A stretch of 64,000 bases of DNA from Bermanella sp. WJH001 (GTDB lineage Bacteria; Pseudomonadota; Gammaproteobacteria; Pseudomonadales; Oceanobacteraceae). The stretch spans positions 1,364,001 through 1,428,000 of the forward strand of contig NZ_JASJOO010000002.1 of NCBI RefSeq assembly GCF_030070105.1, given 5' to 3'. Below are positions 1-8,802 of this stretch, one piece after another (positions within the stretch are counted from its first letter, which is position 1; each line of letters starts with the position of its first letter). The position numbers were made by a program, and so were the translations under genes. Under the pieces are notes generated by a model. That model saw only the letters and a list, made by a program, of their open reading frames with translations. It was not told where the DNA came from and searched no databases.

Positions 1-223
1 AAACATGGAATATAGTGAAGCAAGTGGAAAAGGGGTAATACGTATCGCTGAGTGCGAAAGTTGTAAATATGAACTTTACAACTTCACTTCCAAGTTAGAA
101 GTTAAAAAAAATGGATCGGTAAACACTATTGAAAAACTACTCAAAGAGTATTGGACAACAAAGATTGCGGTAATATTTACCACACCAGGCACAAATGATT
201 TATTGCGTATTTCATATCGCTAA
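1..223 (+). CDS. small Cys-containing protein of the type IV pilus operon, probably 3' part of a longer gene
   Basis: The reading frame is open to the left edge. The ATG at position 5 has no visible ribosome binding site, so this is most likely the C-terminal part (about 73 residues) of a protein starting outside the window. A CxxC pair (ECESCKYE) near its start and a following beta-rich stretch are visible, with no membrane segment. It ends 15 bases before pilY1 and should share its operon. In related gammaproteobacteria this place is held by minor-pilin genes or a small accessory protein between pilX and pilY1. I do not recognise the family, and a pilus-assembly role is inferred from position only. 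Confidence 0.55.
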   Translation, partial: NMEYSEASGKGVIRIAECESCKYELYNFTSKLEVKKNGSVNTIEKLLKEYWTTKIAVIFTTPGTNDLLRISYR

Positions 224-238
224 CCTAGGAGGCTGAAC

Positions 239-3200
239 ATGAAAAATATATCTATACTTATCGGCTGCCTATTTATTGCAGCTAATACTCAAGCGAATGA
301 CACGGAAATTTATGGCGCCACTGCAATAAATGAAAACAATAGAATCAAATCAAATGTTTTATTAATTGTCGATAACTCAGGCTCAATGGATGGTGCTGTA
401 AACTACCTAATAGCAGATTATGATCCAAATACCACCTACACAGGTGACTACGATAGATCTGAATTTTATATTTCAAAAAATGCAAAAAGTTGGGATGGTT
501 TTCCAAATTCAGCTTTAGAAACAAGTAGTTCCACTGGATGCACAAACACTATTGCAACACTAGCAGCAACAGGTGAAGTGACAGGCAACTACCAGCAATA
601 TTACAAATATGGTTGGAACACAGGCTGGACGTCTAATCTAAATTCTAATTCCAATAGACCTATTCGCTGTAACGGTGGCTCTAGCAGAACGCTGTACTCT
701 GGTAACTATATGAACTTTTATAGCAATACAGATAATCGTGTTAGTACAGATCGAATGGCCGTTGTAAAAAAGATAGTAACCGATCTTACTTATAGTCTGT
801 CCGGAGTAAACCTTGGCATGATGCGTTTTGATACAGGCGACTCAGCTGATCTAGGCGGAATGGTAGACGTTGCAATTGCAGATATTACAACCAATGCTCA
901 GACGGTACGTGACACCGTTAAAGATTACGATCATGAAACGTGGACTCCTTTATCAGAAACATTATATGAAGCCCAAAGATATTATTCCGGCAGCAATGTA
1001 GATTTCGGTGAAATATCTAAACCCAAAAGTGTAACAGCCAGTCGTCTATCAAGTAATACAAGTAAATACGACTCACCTATCAACCATGAATGCCAAAAAA
1101 ACCACATTATCATGCTTACAGATGGCGCGCCGTCTCATGACGAAGGGGCCAACTCAAAAATAAAAACACTTGTTCAGGGCTTAGATCTAGAAAGTCAAGG
1201 ATTGGACCCAAATTGTTCTGGCCATGGTGGGTGTATGGCTGAACTTGCTTATTATATGTATAACGTAGATCAATCAGATGAGTTTACCGGCAAACAAGTG
1301 GTTGCAACCTATACTGTTGGAGCATTTGGTGATATTGATGATACCACTATCCTTAAGCGCACTGCTGAGGTAGGTGGCGGACTCTATTATGATGCTAAAG
1401 ATCCAGAAGCCTTAAGCACTGCAATTAATGATATTATTTTAAAAATTCTTGCAGAGGATTCTACTTTTACAGCACCTGCAATATCGGTAAATGCTTTTAA
1501 TAACTCAGAGCATAAAGATGAGCTATTCTACGCAGTATTTAAACCTAACGACAAATCAAGATGGTTTGGTAACTTGAAAAAGTTCACATTGGGTTCTGAT
1601 GGAAAGATTTATGACAAAAATTCAAAATTAGCTATTGATAGCAATACTGGTTACTTTTCAGAAAGTTCTCAAGATCATTGGAGTACAATGACTGCAGAGC
1701 AAATTGCAAACACAAACACAGCAGACGGCAAAGATGTAACCCTTGGAGGTGCATCAAACCTGCTTAATCCAAATAATAGAACCATCTACTCTGATAGCAC
1801 CAGCGGCACACTTGATACATTCGAGAATGTCGCCAACGCTACAACATTAGAGGTTAATTCCGACGCAGTAGATAATCTTAAAAAATGGGTAAAAGGTTTT
1901 GATGTAAAGAATACTGAGGATCCAACTACCAGTCGTTTTTATATGGGCGATCCATTACATAGTGAACCTGTCGTTATTACTTATGGTGGTACCTTAGCTG
2001 ATCCTGATAGCACCATCTATTTTGGTAGCAATGAGGGATTTGTTCATGCCATCGATACTGAAGATGGTAACGAAGAATTTTCATTCTTACCTCAAGAACT
2101 ACATAGAATTCAAAATATCAACTATGAAGACAACACACCAGCTGGCAGTCGACCATATGGCATGGATGGCCCCATCACATCTTGGATGTACGATTTAAAC
2201 AATAATAATGTCATCTATTCAGAAGATAACTCCCTAGATACAGATGAACATGTTTATTTGTATGCAGGAATGAGACGAGGTGGACGCAGCTATTATGGTT
2301 TAAACGTTACCAACCGCGACAATCCCCAACTATTATTTAAAATTCAAGGCGGAACAACTGGATTTGAAAAACTCGGTCAAACTTGGTCGAAAATGACGGT
2401 AGCCAAGGTACTGTTTAATGGTTCACCTCGTTTCGTACTATTTTTTGCAGGCGGTTACGATACAAACCAAGACAGTAACGACACATCAGAAGCCGACACA
2501 TTAGGCAATGCTATCTATATGGTAGATGCTTCAACAGGTGATCTCTTATGGAGAGCAAGCAATGATGAAGAGTCAAACTACCTAGAAATACCACAAATGG
2601 TAAACAGTATTCCTGCAAGTTTAGCTGCTGTTGATATTACAGGTGAAGGCTATGTCGATTATTTATTTGCAGCTGATACTGGTGGCCGTGTATTCCGTAT
2701 TGATATTAACCAAGCCAATACAGGTAGTAGTAATTTTGCTAAAGGCGGTATGATTGCATCGATAGCAGGCTCAGATGAAGCCGGCAACCGCCGTTTTTAC
2801 AACAAACCAAATGTTGCATTGGTTAAGAACAAACAAAAGGGAGATTACCTTACAATCTCTATTGGTAGTGGGTATCGTGCACATCCATTGAATGAAGCGA
2901 TTGAAGACCGTTTTTATCTGATAAAAGACTTAAATCCTTACTCCGCTCCTGCAACTTATAATGTTAAAACTGAAGCACCAACGACTAAAACAACACTTGA
3001 TTTAGAAAATGAAGAACCCGCGGACAGCAACAAACTTTATAATGTATCTTCGCTCATGCTAAATGGTAAATCATCACTAACTGAATCAATGTCGAAATTA
3101 CTAGAAGATGGTGGCGGCTGGTACATTACATTCTCGAATACGGGTGAAAAAGTATTATCAGAGTCAACTACATTTTCTGAAGCGGTTATTTTTACAACTT

Positions 3201-3571
3201 TTTCTCCTTCAACTGGCACCCGCGTAGGCTGTGGTGGTGATACAGGTCAATCAAGGACTTATGCATTAAATCAAAATAATGCGATGGCAATTATCGACTT
3301 AAATGGTGATGGATCATTAGATTCAAGTGATACGAGCGTCACATTATCTCAGTCTGGCATAGCTCCTCGCCCTGTTATAATTTATCGTCCAGGCGGTGGA
3401 AAAACCATTGCAATAGGTACCGAGACCATAGACGATGATCGCTTTAATAGTGACCCTGTAAATGAAGATTGTGAAGAACTAGGCAACTGCCCGACCAAAA
3501 AACAAGAATGTACAACCGGTAACTGCTACGTAGTGCCTCAGTACTGGCGTCAAAATACAAATGCGCAATAG
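239..3571 (+). CDS. pilY1: type IV pilus tip adhesin/assembly factor PilY1
   Basis: Large exported protein (1110 aa) that primes type IV pilus assembly with the minor pilins and acts as a tip adhesin and surface sensor. A signal peptide covers about residues 1-19. An N-terminal von Willebrand A domain follows, with the MIDAS motif DNSGS at 45-49 inside LLIVDNSGSMDG. The C-terminal half has the PilY1 beta-propeller, including the hallmark AAVDITGEGYVDYLFAADTG near residue 795. Two Asp-rich calcium-type loops are visible: about 651 (DLNNNN...) and 1019-1030 (DLNGDGSLDSSD, EF-hand-like). The start is fixed by AGGAGG eight bases upstream. pilE follows after seven bases, so the two are co-transcribed. 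Cysteines cluster in the last 40 residues. The family call is secure; which ligand it binds cannot be told. Confidence 0.95.
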   Translation: MKNISILIGCLFIAANTQANDTEIYGATAINENNRIKSNVLLIVDNSGSMDGAVNYLIADYDPNTTYTGDYDRSEFYISKNAKSWDGFPNSALETSSSTGCTNTIATLAATGEVTGNYQQYYKYGWNTGWTSNLNSNSNRPIRCNGGSSRTLYSGNYMNFYSNTDNRVSTDRMAVVKKIVTDLTYSLSGVNLGMMRFDTGDSADLGGMVDVAIADITTNAQTVRDTVKDYDHETWTPLSETLYEAQRYYSGSNVDFGEISKPKSVTASRLSSNTSKYDSPINHECQKNHIIMLTDGAPSHDEGANSKIKTLVQGLDLESQGLDPNCSGHGGCMAELAYYMYNVDQSDEFTGKQVVATYTVGAFGDIDDTTILKRTAEVGGGLYYDAKDPEALSTAINDIILKILAEDSTFTAPAISVNAFNNSEHKDELFYAVFKPNDKSRWFGNLKKFTLGSDGKIYDKNSKLAIDSNTGYFSESSQDHWSTMTAEQIANTNTADGKDVTLGGASNLLNPNNRTIYSDSTSGTLDTFENVANATTLEVNSDAVDNLKKWVKGFDVKNTEDPTTSRFYMGDPLHSEPVVITYGGTLADPDSTIYFGSNEGFVHAIDTEDGNEEFSFLPQELHRIQNINYEDNTPAGSRPYGMDGPITSWMYDLNNNNVIYSEDNSLDTDEHVYLYAGMRRGGRSYYGLNVTNRDNPQLLFKIQGGTTGFEKLGQTWSKMTVAKVLFNGSPRFVLFFAGGYDTNQDSNDTSEADTLGNAIYMVDASTGDLLWRASNDEESNYLEIPQMVNSIPASLAAVDITGEGYVDYLFAADTGGRVFRIDINQANTGSSNFAKGGMIASIAGSDEAGNRRFYNKPNVALVKNKQKGDYLTISIGSGYRAHPLNEAIEDRFYLIKDLNPYSAPATYNVKTEAPTTKTTLDLENEEPADSNKLYNVSSLMLNGKSSLTESMSKLLEDGGGWYITFSNTGEKVLSESTTFSEAVIFTTFSPSTGTRVGCGGDTGQSRTYALNQNNAMAIIDLNGDGSLDSSDTSVTLSQSGIAPRPVIIYRPGGGKTIAIGTETIDDDRFNSDPVNEDCEELGNCPTKKQECTTGNCYVVPQYWRQNTNAQ

Positions 3572-3578
3572 GTGCTTT

Positions 3579-3986
3579 ATGAAACAAAAAGGATTCACGT
3601 TAGTTGAGTTAATGCTCGTCATTGCCATACTTGGCATATTGGTATCAGTTGCTGTTCCGGCTTACCAAAAAAATGTAGCAAAAGGCAACAGAGGAGATGG
3701 CATGGGTACATTACTTGAAATCATGCGCGCGCAGGAAAACTTCTTTGCTAATGAATTTACCTACACTACTGACCTAACTCAGTTAAATTATAATGCAGCT
3801 CAAGCTAGTGCATCCGGTAAGTACAGCATAACCGCCAAAAAGTGCGGCGAAAACGCAGATGAGCCATTAACTCAATGTGTACTCTTAACGGCAACAGCAC
3901 AAGCTGGGCAAGCTGCTGATGGGAATCTAACACTTGATAGTAGAGGTAATCGTACCCACGGCTCAAAAAACACTTGGCCTAAGTAA
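3579..3986 (+). CDS. pilE: type IV pilin-like protein PilE
   Basis: Prepilin of 135 aa. The start at 3579 is preferred over the in-frame ATG at 3561, which lies inside pilY1, because it gives the classic short leader MKQKG followed by FTLVELMLV. Prepilin peptidase PilD would cleave after Gly5 and methylate Phe1, and Glu5 of the mature protein is present. The hydrophobic N-terminal helix runs on to about residue 30. A C-terminal Cys pair (KKCGENADEP...QCVLL) would form the pilin disulfide loop. It is the last gene of the minor-pilin operon, where members named PilE act as minor rather than major pilins, and is followed by a strong terminator. Confidence 0.9.
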   Translation: MKQKGFTLVELMLVIAILGILVSVAVPAYQKNVAKGNRGDGMGTLLEIMRAQENFFANEFTYTTDLTQLNYNAAQASASGKYSITAKKCGENADEPLTQCVLLTATAQAGQAADGNLTLDSRGNRTHGSKNTWPK

Positions 3987-4004
3987 TTTACCTAAACAAC
4001 TAAG

Positions 4005-4030
4005 AGACCAGCTTGCTGGTCTTTTTTTTT
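4005..4030 (+). terminator. rho-independent terminator of the pilus operon
   Basis: Inverted repeat AGACCAGC / GCTGGTCT (4005-4012 and 4015-4022) followed directly by nine T residues, 19 bases after the pilE stop. Ends the pilY1-pilE transcript. Confidence 0.92.
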
Positions 4031-4104
4031 GCGTTGAGCAAAAGCCCTTCCCTCTCTTTTCATCTATAATCCCTAGAATATAAACAGCATACAGAATCCA
4101 AAAT

Positions 4105-4539
4105 ATGAGCATTTTAGACAGCGTTAAACAATACTGGGGCTGGGTAGGAATTGAGCCAGTCACTGTAATTGCCGAAAATGAATTTGCCAATTTAATTATT
4201 CAAGATATTGATGATCGGTTTTGGCGTCTTTGTCCTGAGGATTTATATTGCGAGGTCATTGCCGATGATAAAAATGAATACAACGAATTAGTAAAAGATG
4301 AAGAGTTTAATCAGGATTGGTTTATGGACGTCATGGTTCACAAAGCCACTGAAAAATTTGGCCAACTCAAAGATGGTGAGAAATTCCACATGCTTGAGCC
4401 AGGTGCTTTAGGTGGTAAATATGCGGTTTTCAATATTAAACCCGTTGCATTTGAATTGATTATTAAATTCTCAGGTGAGCTTGCACAAAAAATTGATCGT
4501 GCTGGCGGTAAAAAAGTCAATTATACCCCTATAAACTAA
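4105..4539 (+). CDS. DUF1851 / T6SS Tdi1-immunity C-terminal-domain-like protein
   Basis: Soluble acidic protein of 144 aa with no signal peptide or membrane segment. The middle motif FWRLCPEDLYCEVIA and the later EPGALGGKYAVFNIKPV followed by an amphipathic helix (ELIIKFSGELAQKID) resemble the DUF1851 domain found at the C-terminus of Agrobacterium T6SS immunity protein Tdi1 and of many stand-alone proteins. The resemblance is by eye. The gene stands alone: the pilus terminator lies upstream and a TTG-started channel gene 30 bases downstream. No toxin gene is adjacent, so an immunity function is not supported by context. Confidence 0.6.
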   Translation: MSILDSVKQYWGWVGIEPVTVIAENEFANLIIQDIDDRFWRLCPEDLYCEVIADDKNEYNELVKDEEFNQDWFMDVMVHKATEKFGQLKDGEKFHMLEPGALGGKYAVFNIKPVAFELIIKFSGELAQKIDRAGGKKVNYTPIN

Positions 4540-4571
4540 CGATCATTCCCCCTCAATTTTTGGAGTCGAAT

Positions 4572-5183
4572 TTGTCCTTTGATTTACTTTATATAGCTGG
4601 CCTAGCTGGGATCGCTGTTTTTGCTGTTTCAGGCGCTCTCGCTGCCGCTGAAAAAGAGCTAGATATATTAGGGTTTATTTTATTTGCCACCGTGACGGGA
4701 ATTGGCGGTGGTACGGTGAGGGATTTGATATTAGGTGTAGAGGTAGCTTGGGTCGCCAACCCAATTGACCTTAAAACTTGCATTGGCGCAGCCATAATAA
4801 CTTATTTTACAGCTAAGCAGATAATTCGCATCCAGCGTTTATTAGTTTGGATGGACGCCATGGGCTTAGCGCTTTTTAGTGTACTTGGAACAGCAAAAGC
4901 TTATCACCTTGGTGCTGACCCTTTAGTAGCCATTGCCATGGGCATGCTCACACCCACATTTGGTTCTGTGATTCGTGATATTCTACTAGACCGTGCTCCC
5001 GTTTTATTAGAACCTGAGATTTATGTCTCAGCCGCGATCACAGGCAGTGTTTCATATTTAGTGTTTATCTCAATTTTAGATGAGCCCAATTTAAGCACTA
5101 TTTTGGCCATAGCTTGCGCCTTTTTGGTTCGCGGTGCTGCGATAATTTTTGATCTAAGGTTACCAAAGTTCAAGCACCATTAA
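4572..5183 (+). CDS. TRIC-type (YadS/UPF0126) cation channel family membrane protein
   Basis: Integral membrane protein (203 aa from the TTG at 4572) of the bacterial trimeric intracellular cation channel family (E. coli YadS type). About seven hydrophobic segments form two repeats, each with the family's glycine/arginine-aspartate motif: GIGGGTVRDLILG in the first and TFGSVIRDILLD in the second. No ATG is available. TTG at 4572 is chosen because TGGAG lies six bases before it; the TTG at 4560 would add four residues and has no ribosome binding site. The family conducts monovalent cations in vitro; the physiological role in bacteria is not settled. Confidence 0.85.
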   Translation: MSFDLLYIAGLAGIAVFAVSGALAAAEKELDILGFILFATVTGIGGGTVRDLILGVEVAWVANPIDLKTCIGAAIITYFTAKQIIRIQRLLVWMDAMGLALFSVLGTAKAYHLGADPLVAIAMGMLTPTFGSVIRDILLDRAPVLLEPEIYVSAAITGSVSYLVFISILDEPNLSTILAIACAFLVRGAAIIFDLRLPKFKHH

Positions 5184-5337
5184 GCTAAGCTGTTTTTGCT
5201 GGCTTTAATTATGGCAATTTTTTGACAATCTAATACACTTGTATGAATGAGTTTTATTTGTATTGAATAAGGGAGTACCACCTTATTCACATTCAAGAGG
5301 GGCAACCCTTAAGTTCAGCAGTTTATTTGAGAATATT

Positions 5338-6114
5338 ATGTCTAAGCATCGTTCAAAATTAGAAATCAACGGCACTCAGGGCACACTCGCAGCGATCTTA
5401 GAAAAACCGGGCCCTCACCCTAAAGCATTTATTATTTATGCTCATTGTTTTACTTGCGGAAAAGACAGCTTGGCAGCCTCTAGAATCAGCCGTGGTTTAG
5501 TGGCACAAGGTTATGCCGTTTTACGTTATGACTTTGCGGGCATAGGCAACAGCGAAGGTAAGTTTGAAGATACCAACTTCACCAGCAGTGTTGATGACTT
5601 AGTGCTTGTCGCACAACACCTAAAAGAAAATTACCAAGCTCCTGCTATTTTAATTGGCCACAGTTTTGGCGGAGCGGTTGTATTAGGTGCGGCGGGTAAA
5701 ATTAAAAACCTAAAAGGTGTCGTTACGGTTGCAGCGCCTTCAAAACCATGTCATGTAATCAAGCAATTTGCGCAGTTTGAAGACGAGATACAAGCAAATG
5801 GTCAAGCGGATGTTTTATTGTCTGGCCGTCCTTTTATTATGAAAAAACAGTTTCTAGATGATGTGTATAGTCAAAATCAAGATGAAACGATTCGTAAATT
5901 AAAAACACCTCTTCTTGTATTCCATTCACCAAGAGACACCACTGTTTTAATTAAAGAAGCTGAACATATTTATGGTTATGCCATGCACCCTAAAAGCTTT
6001 ATTAGTTTAGACCCCGCTGACCATTTATTAACTAGCAGTAAAGATGCCGCGTATGTTGCATCAAGTGTGGCAGTTTGGGCTGAGCACTACATTGATGACG
6101 CCAGCAATCACTAA
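5338..6114 (+). CDS. alpha/beta hydrolase of the type usually fused to OsmC, here stand-alone
   Basis: Cytoplasmic alpha/beta hydrolase, 258 aa. The nucleophile elbow GHSFGG puts Ser at about 109; Asp200 (HSPRDTTV) and His229 (DPADHLL) complete the triad. The N-terminal block AHCFTCGKDSLAASRISRGL and the DFAGIGNSEGKFEDTNF stretch are characteristic of proteins annotated as bifunctional alpha/beta hydrolase/OsmC. Here the protein stops after the hydrolase domain and no OsmC gene follows. The ATG at 5338 is preferred over an upstream in-frame TTG at 5263, whose extra 25 residues fall outside the domain. The substrate is unknown. Confidence 0.82.
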   Translation: MSKHRSKLEINGTQGTLAAILEKPGPHPKAFIIYAHCFTCGKDSLAASRISRGLVAQGYAVLRYDFAGIGNSEGKFEDTNFTSSVDDLVLVAQHLKENYQAPAILIGHSFGGAVVLGAAGKIKNLKGVVTVAAPSKPCHVIKQFAQFEDEIQANGQADVLLSGRPFIMKKQFLDDVYSQNQDETIRKLKTPLLVFHSPRDTTVLIKEAEHIYGYAMHPKSFISLDPADHLLTSSKDAAYVASSVAVWAEHYIDDASNH

Positions 6115-6226
6115 TACTGAAAACTTTGTTTATGCGGTGTCGCTTTTTATTTCCTGATAGCGACATCCTTTAGCATTTGATTTAAAAGTCTTAAACCTTT
6201 CTCATGCCTACGATATTGGATCTATT

Positions 6227-6862
6227 ATGCTAGAAACTTACGTTGTAGCGTTTACCACATTTTTTGCAACAGTCGGCCCTTTAGATGTTGCCGCTGTTTT
6301 TGCTGCACTCACGGCTGGCACATCAAGAGCAAAAGCGAAATCCATGGCTTATCGTGGCACCCTCATTGCCACTGTTATTCTGTTAGGTTTTGCGTTAGGC
6401 GGTGAGGTAGTTTTAAAAACGCTAGGAATTTCTCTTGCCGCCCTTAAAGTCGCAGGGGGAATCTTATTATTACTCATCGCGATTGATATGGTATTTGCGC
6501 GCTCAAACGGTGGGTTAACAACCACTGAAGAAGAGACTGATGAGGCATCTACCAAGAAAGATATCTCTGTCTTTCCTTTGGCCACACCATTGATTGCAGG
6601 GCCTGGTGCTATGGGAGCGGCCATCTTATTAATGGCTCAAAGTGCTGAGTCAGCCGCTCATCAAGGCATGGTAATCGCAGCGCTTTTGTCCATCACCGCG
6701 CTCACGTTATGTTTGTTATTATTGGCTACTCGCGTGCAAAAATTACTGGGCATAACCGGTATGCATGTAATCACTCGTGTATTTGGTGTATTGCTGGCCT
6801 CACTTGCTGTGCAATTTATGTTTGATGGTCTAGCTGCTAGTAATCTTTTTACAAATGGCTGA
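6227..6862 (+). CDS. MarC family integral membrane protein
   Basis: Membrane protein of 211 aa with six predicted hydrophobic helices and the MarC/UPF0056 layout: an N-terminal FFATVGPLDVAAVFAALT block, a charged central loop (about 95-110, rich in Glu and Thr) and the matching second repeat with PLATPLIAGPGAMGAAI. Despite the name, E. coli MarC is not shown to confer multiple-antibiotic resistance and its substrate is unknown. The ATG at 6227 has a TTGGA ribosome binding site six bases upstream. Stand-alone gene, closed by a hairpin shared with the convergent neighbour. Confidence 0.88.
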   Translation: MLETYVVAFTTFFATVGPLDVAAVFAALTAGTSRAKAKSMAYRGTLIATVILLGFALGGEVVLKTLGISLAALKVAGGILLLLIAIDMVFARSNGGLTTTEEETDEASTKKDISVFPLATPLIAGPGAMGAAILLMAQSAESAAHQGMVIAALLSITALTLCLLLLATRVQKLLGITGMHVITRVFGVLLASLAVQFMFDGLAASNLFTNG

Positions 6863-6869
6863 TTGATAG

Positions 6870-6893
6870 AAGGCACTTTATTAGCAGTGCCTT
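6870..6893. terminator. hairpin between convergent marC-type and LETM1-like genes
   Basis: AAGGCACT (6870-6877) pairs with AGTGCCTT (6886-6893); a T-rich stretch follows on the plus strand. Lies between two convergent stop codons and can serve both strands, though neither U-tract is strong. Confidence 0.6.
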
Positions 6894-6898
6894 ACTAT

Positions 6899-7333
6899 TT
6901 ATTTCTCTTCAATTGGTTTTGATTCAGGGGTAAGCGGCTTTGCTTTTGATGCGGTTGCAGGCTCTTGCGACAAAACCACTTCTAGTTCTTTGAAAGAATT
7001 CAGTTCTTCTTCGCTTAATTTTTTAAAGGCACTTGGTAAAACCTCAATGCCAAATCGCTTACCTAACGCACACAATGCAGGTAACGTAACAACACTGCCT
7101 GGTGTAATCGCCAATACAAAAAGGCCAGCCATTTTATGCACATCTTTTAATTGCTCAAGTGCAGCTTCAATTTCTTCTGGTTCTGGCTTGCGCCCTTGCG
7201 GCAACTTTTGAGTAAGCACACTAAAAAACGTTTTCATCATGATCCGGGTTTCTTCTTTTTCTTGCTTTAAACCACGTATCGTTTTTGAAACCGTTTCTAA
7301 ATATTTTTTTTGTGCTTCTAAATAGCGTTTCAT
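6899..7333 (-). CDS. small LETM1-like domain protein
   Basis: Soluble protein of 144 aa with a charged coiled N-terminus (residues 1-30), a hydrophobic core segment (MAGLFVLAITPGSVVTLPAL, about 75-95) and a Pro/Lys/Glu-rich disordered tail. The core followed by GKRFGIEVLPSAF resembles the LETM1 signature, in which a hydrophobic P-rich stretch precedes FPNxLPSxF. Gammaproteobacterial proteins of this size carry the name but have no tested function. The start has a good AGGAGA ribosome binding site. It lies 13 bases downstream (minus strand) of the DEAD-box helicase and may be co-transcribed with it. Confidence 0.6.
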   Translation of the reverse strand: MKRYLEAQKKYLETVSKTIRGLKQEKEETRIMMKTFFSVLTQKLPQGRKPEPEEIEAALEQLKDVHKMAGLFVLAITPGSVVTLPALCALGKRFGIEVLPSAFKKLSEEELNSFKELEVVLSQEPATASKAKPLTPESKPIEEK

Positions 7334-7345
7334 AGTCTCCTATTC

Positions 7346-8584
7346 CTATTTTGATCTACGTCGTTTATTGCCCGTAGTCTGACCAAACGCTCGCTGTTTT
7401 GCTCTGCGTTTTTGTGCTGCTTTGCTGTTCTTTTTTTCAACCACTGGTGCTTTGGTAAAATCCGGTTCAAAACCTGGAAACCATTGCTGATTCAAACGAG
7501 TGTCTAATATGGCTTCTATTTCCTCTAAAAGATAGGCCTCTTCTTGGCCCAACAAAGAAATAGCCAATCCATCTTCACCGGCTCGCCCTGTACGACCAAT
7601 ACGATGAATATAATCCTCAGCTATATATGGTAACTCATAATTCACAACATATTTAAGCTGGCGAATATCTAAACCTCTCGCTGCTACATCCGTTGCAACC
7701 AAAACACGCACTTTACCTTGTTTAAATTCCTCTAGCGCTCGCTCTCGTGCCCCTTGGCTTTTATCACCATGAATACTCTCCGCTGCAAGACCATCTTTTT
7801 TCATCTCTTTAGCCAGGGCATCGGCCCCCTGCTTTGTACGGGTAAAAACCAGCACTTGCTGCCAATTTTTACTACCAATCAGGTAAGAAATAAACTCTCT
7901 TTTTCTATCTGTATCAATGTTGTATACGATTTGTTCTACTGGAGTGGCAACACTATTTCGTTCATGCACCTCAATTACTTGGGGGCTATTTAGTAAAGTT
8001 TTACTTAGTTTAAATATGGCATCATCTAACGTAGCGCTGAATAAGAGTGTTTGTCGATGCTTTGGTAAACGCTTTAGGATCATCTTTATTTCATCCATAA
8101 AGCCCATATCCAGCATTCGATCAGCTTCGTCAAAAACCAGTGTATTAATTTGGCTAGCATCTAATGTGCCTTTAAAAAGGTGATCAATCAACCGACCTGG
8201 GGTTGCCACCAAGATATCCACACCTTTTTTGAACTCATCTACTTGAGCCCCAATACTGACACCACCATAAGCAATAGCAGATCTTATAGTCGTACCCTTA
8301 CTATATGCTTGAACGCTTTTATAGACCTGTAAGGCAAGCTCACGGGTTGGCACCAGAATTAAGGCTGATAACTTAGCTGCCTCTTGCTGCTGAAGAAGCC
8401 TATGCACAATAGGTAGTACAAACGCTGCTGTTTTACCGGTACCTGTTTGCGCCCCAGCCAATACATCGCTACCCGCTAATACATGGGGAATCACCTGTTG
8501 TTGAACCTCAGTAGGCTCACTATATTTAAGGGTTTGTAGCGTATCAGTAATACTGGGATGCAATCCTAAATCGTCAAAACCCAT
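7346..8584 (-). CDS. DEAD-box ATP-dependent RNA helicase, RhlE-like
   Basis: RNA helicase of 412 aa. Motifs in order: Q motif (GFDDLGLHP...YSEPTEVQQQ), Walker A AQTGTGKT at 45-52, PTRELA near 80, DEAD at 152-155, SAT at 183-185, and in the second RecA domain ARGLDI and HRIGRTGRAG. A short very basic tail follows (KKNSKAAQKRRAKQR...KRRRSK), typical of RhlE/SrmB-type helicases acting on rRNA assembly or mRNA decay. ATG 8584 is chosen because AGAAGAG precedes it; in-frame ATG 8599 and TTG 8605 add residues outside the domain and lack a ribosome binding site. The exact paralogue (RhlE versus others) cannot be fixed from sequence alone. Confidence 0.92.
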   Translation of the reverse strand: MGFDDLGLHPSITDTLQTLKYSEPTEVQQQVIPHVLAGSDVLAGAQTGTGKTAAFVLPIVHRLLQQQEAAKLSALILVPTRELALQVYKSVQAYSKGTTIRSAIAYGGVSIGAQVDEFKKGVDILVATPGRLIDHLFKGTLDASQINTLVFDEADRMLDMGFMDEIKMILKRLPKHRQTLLFSATLDDAIFKLSKTLLNSPQVIEVHERNSVATPVEQIVYNIDTDRKREFISYLIGSKNWQQVLVFTRTKQGADALAKEMKKDGLAAESIHGDKSQGARERALEEFKQGKVRVLVATDVAARGLDIRQLKYVVNYELPYIAEDYIHRIGRTGRAGEDGLAISLLGQEEAYLLEEIEAILDTRLNQQWFPGFEPDFTKAPVVEKKNSKAAQKRRAKQRAFGQTTGNKRRRSK

Positions 8585-8802
8585 GTGCACTCTTCTCATT
8601 GCCAAGCATAATTGGCGCAGTATAGCAGAGCCTAACCATCCTTAGAGCTACCTTTCATTGCAGAACAAGAAAAATCAAAGACTATCTGCATTTATCACAA
8701 ATATGGTTAGTACTGGGGCAAGGCATGAATTACTCTATATACACCCTAACTGCCATATTGCTTGTACATTAAAACTGCATACGTGAAGACGATCCGATTC
8801 AG

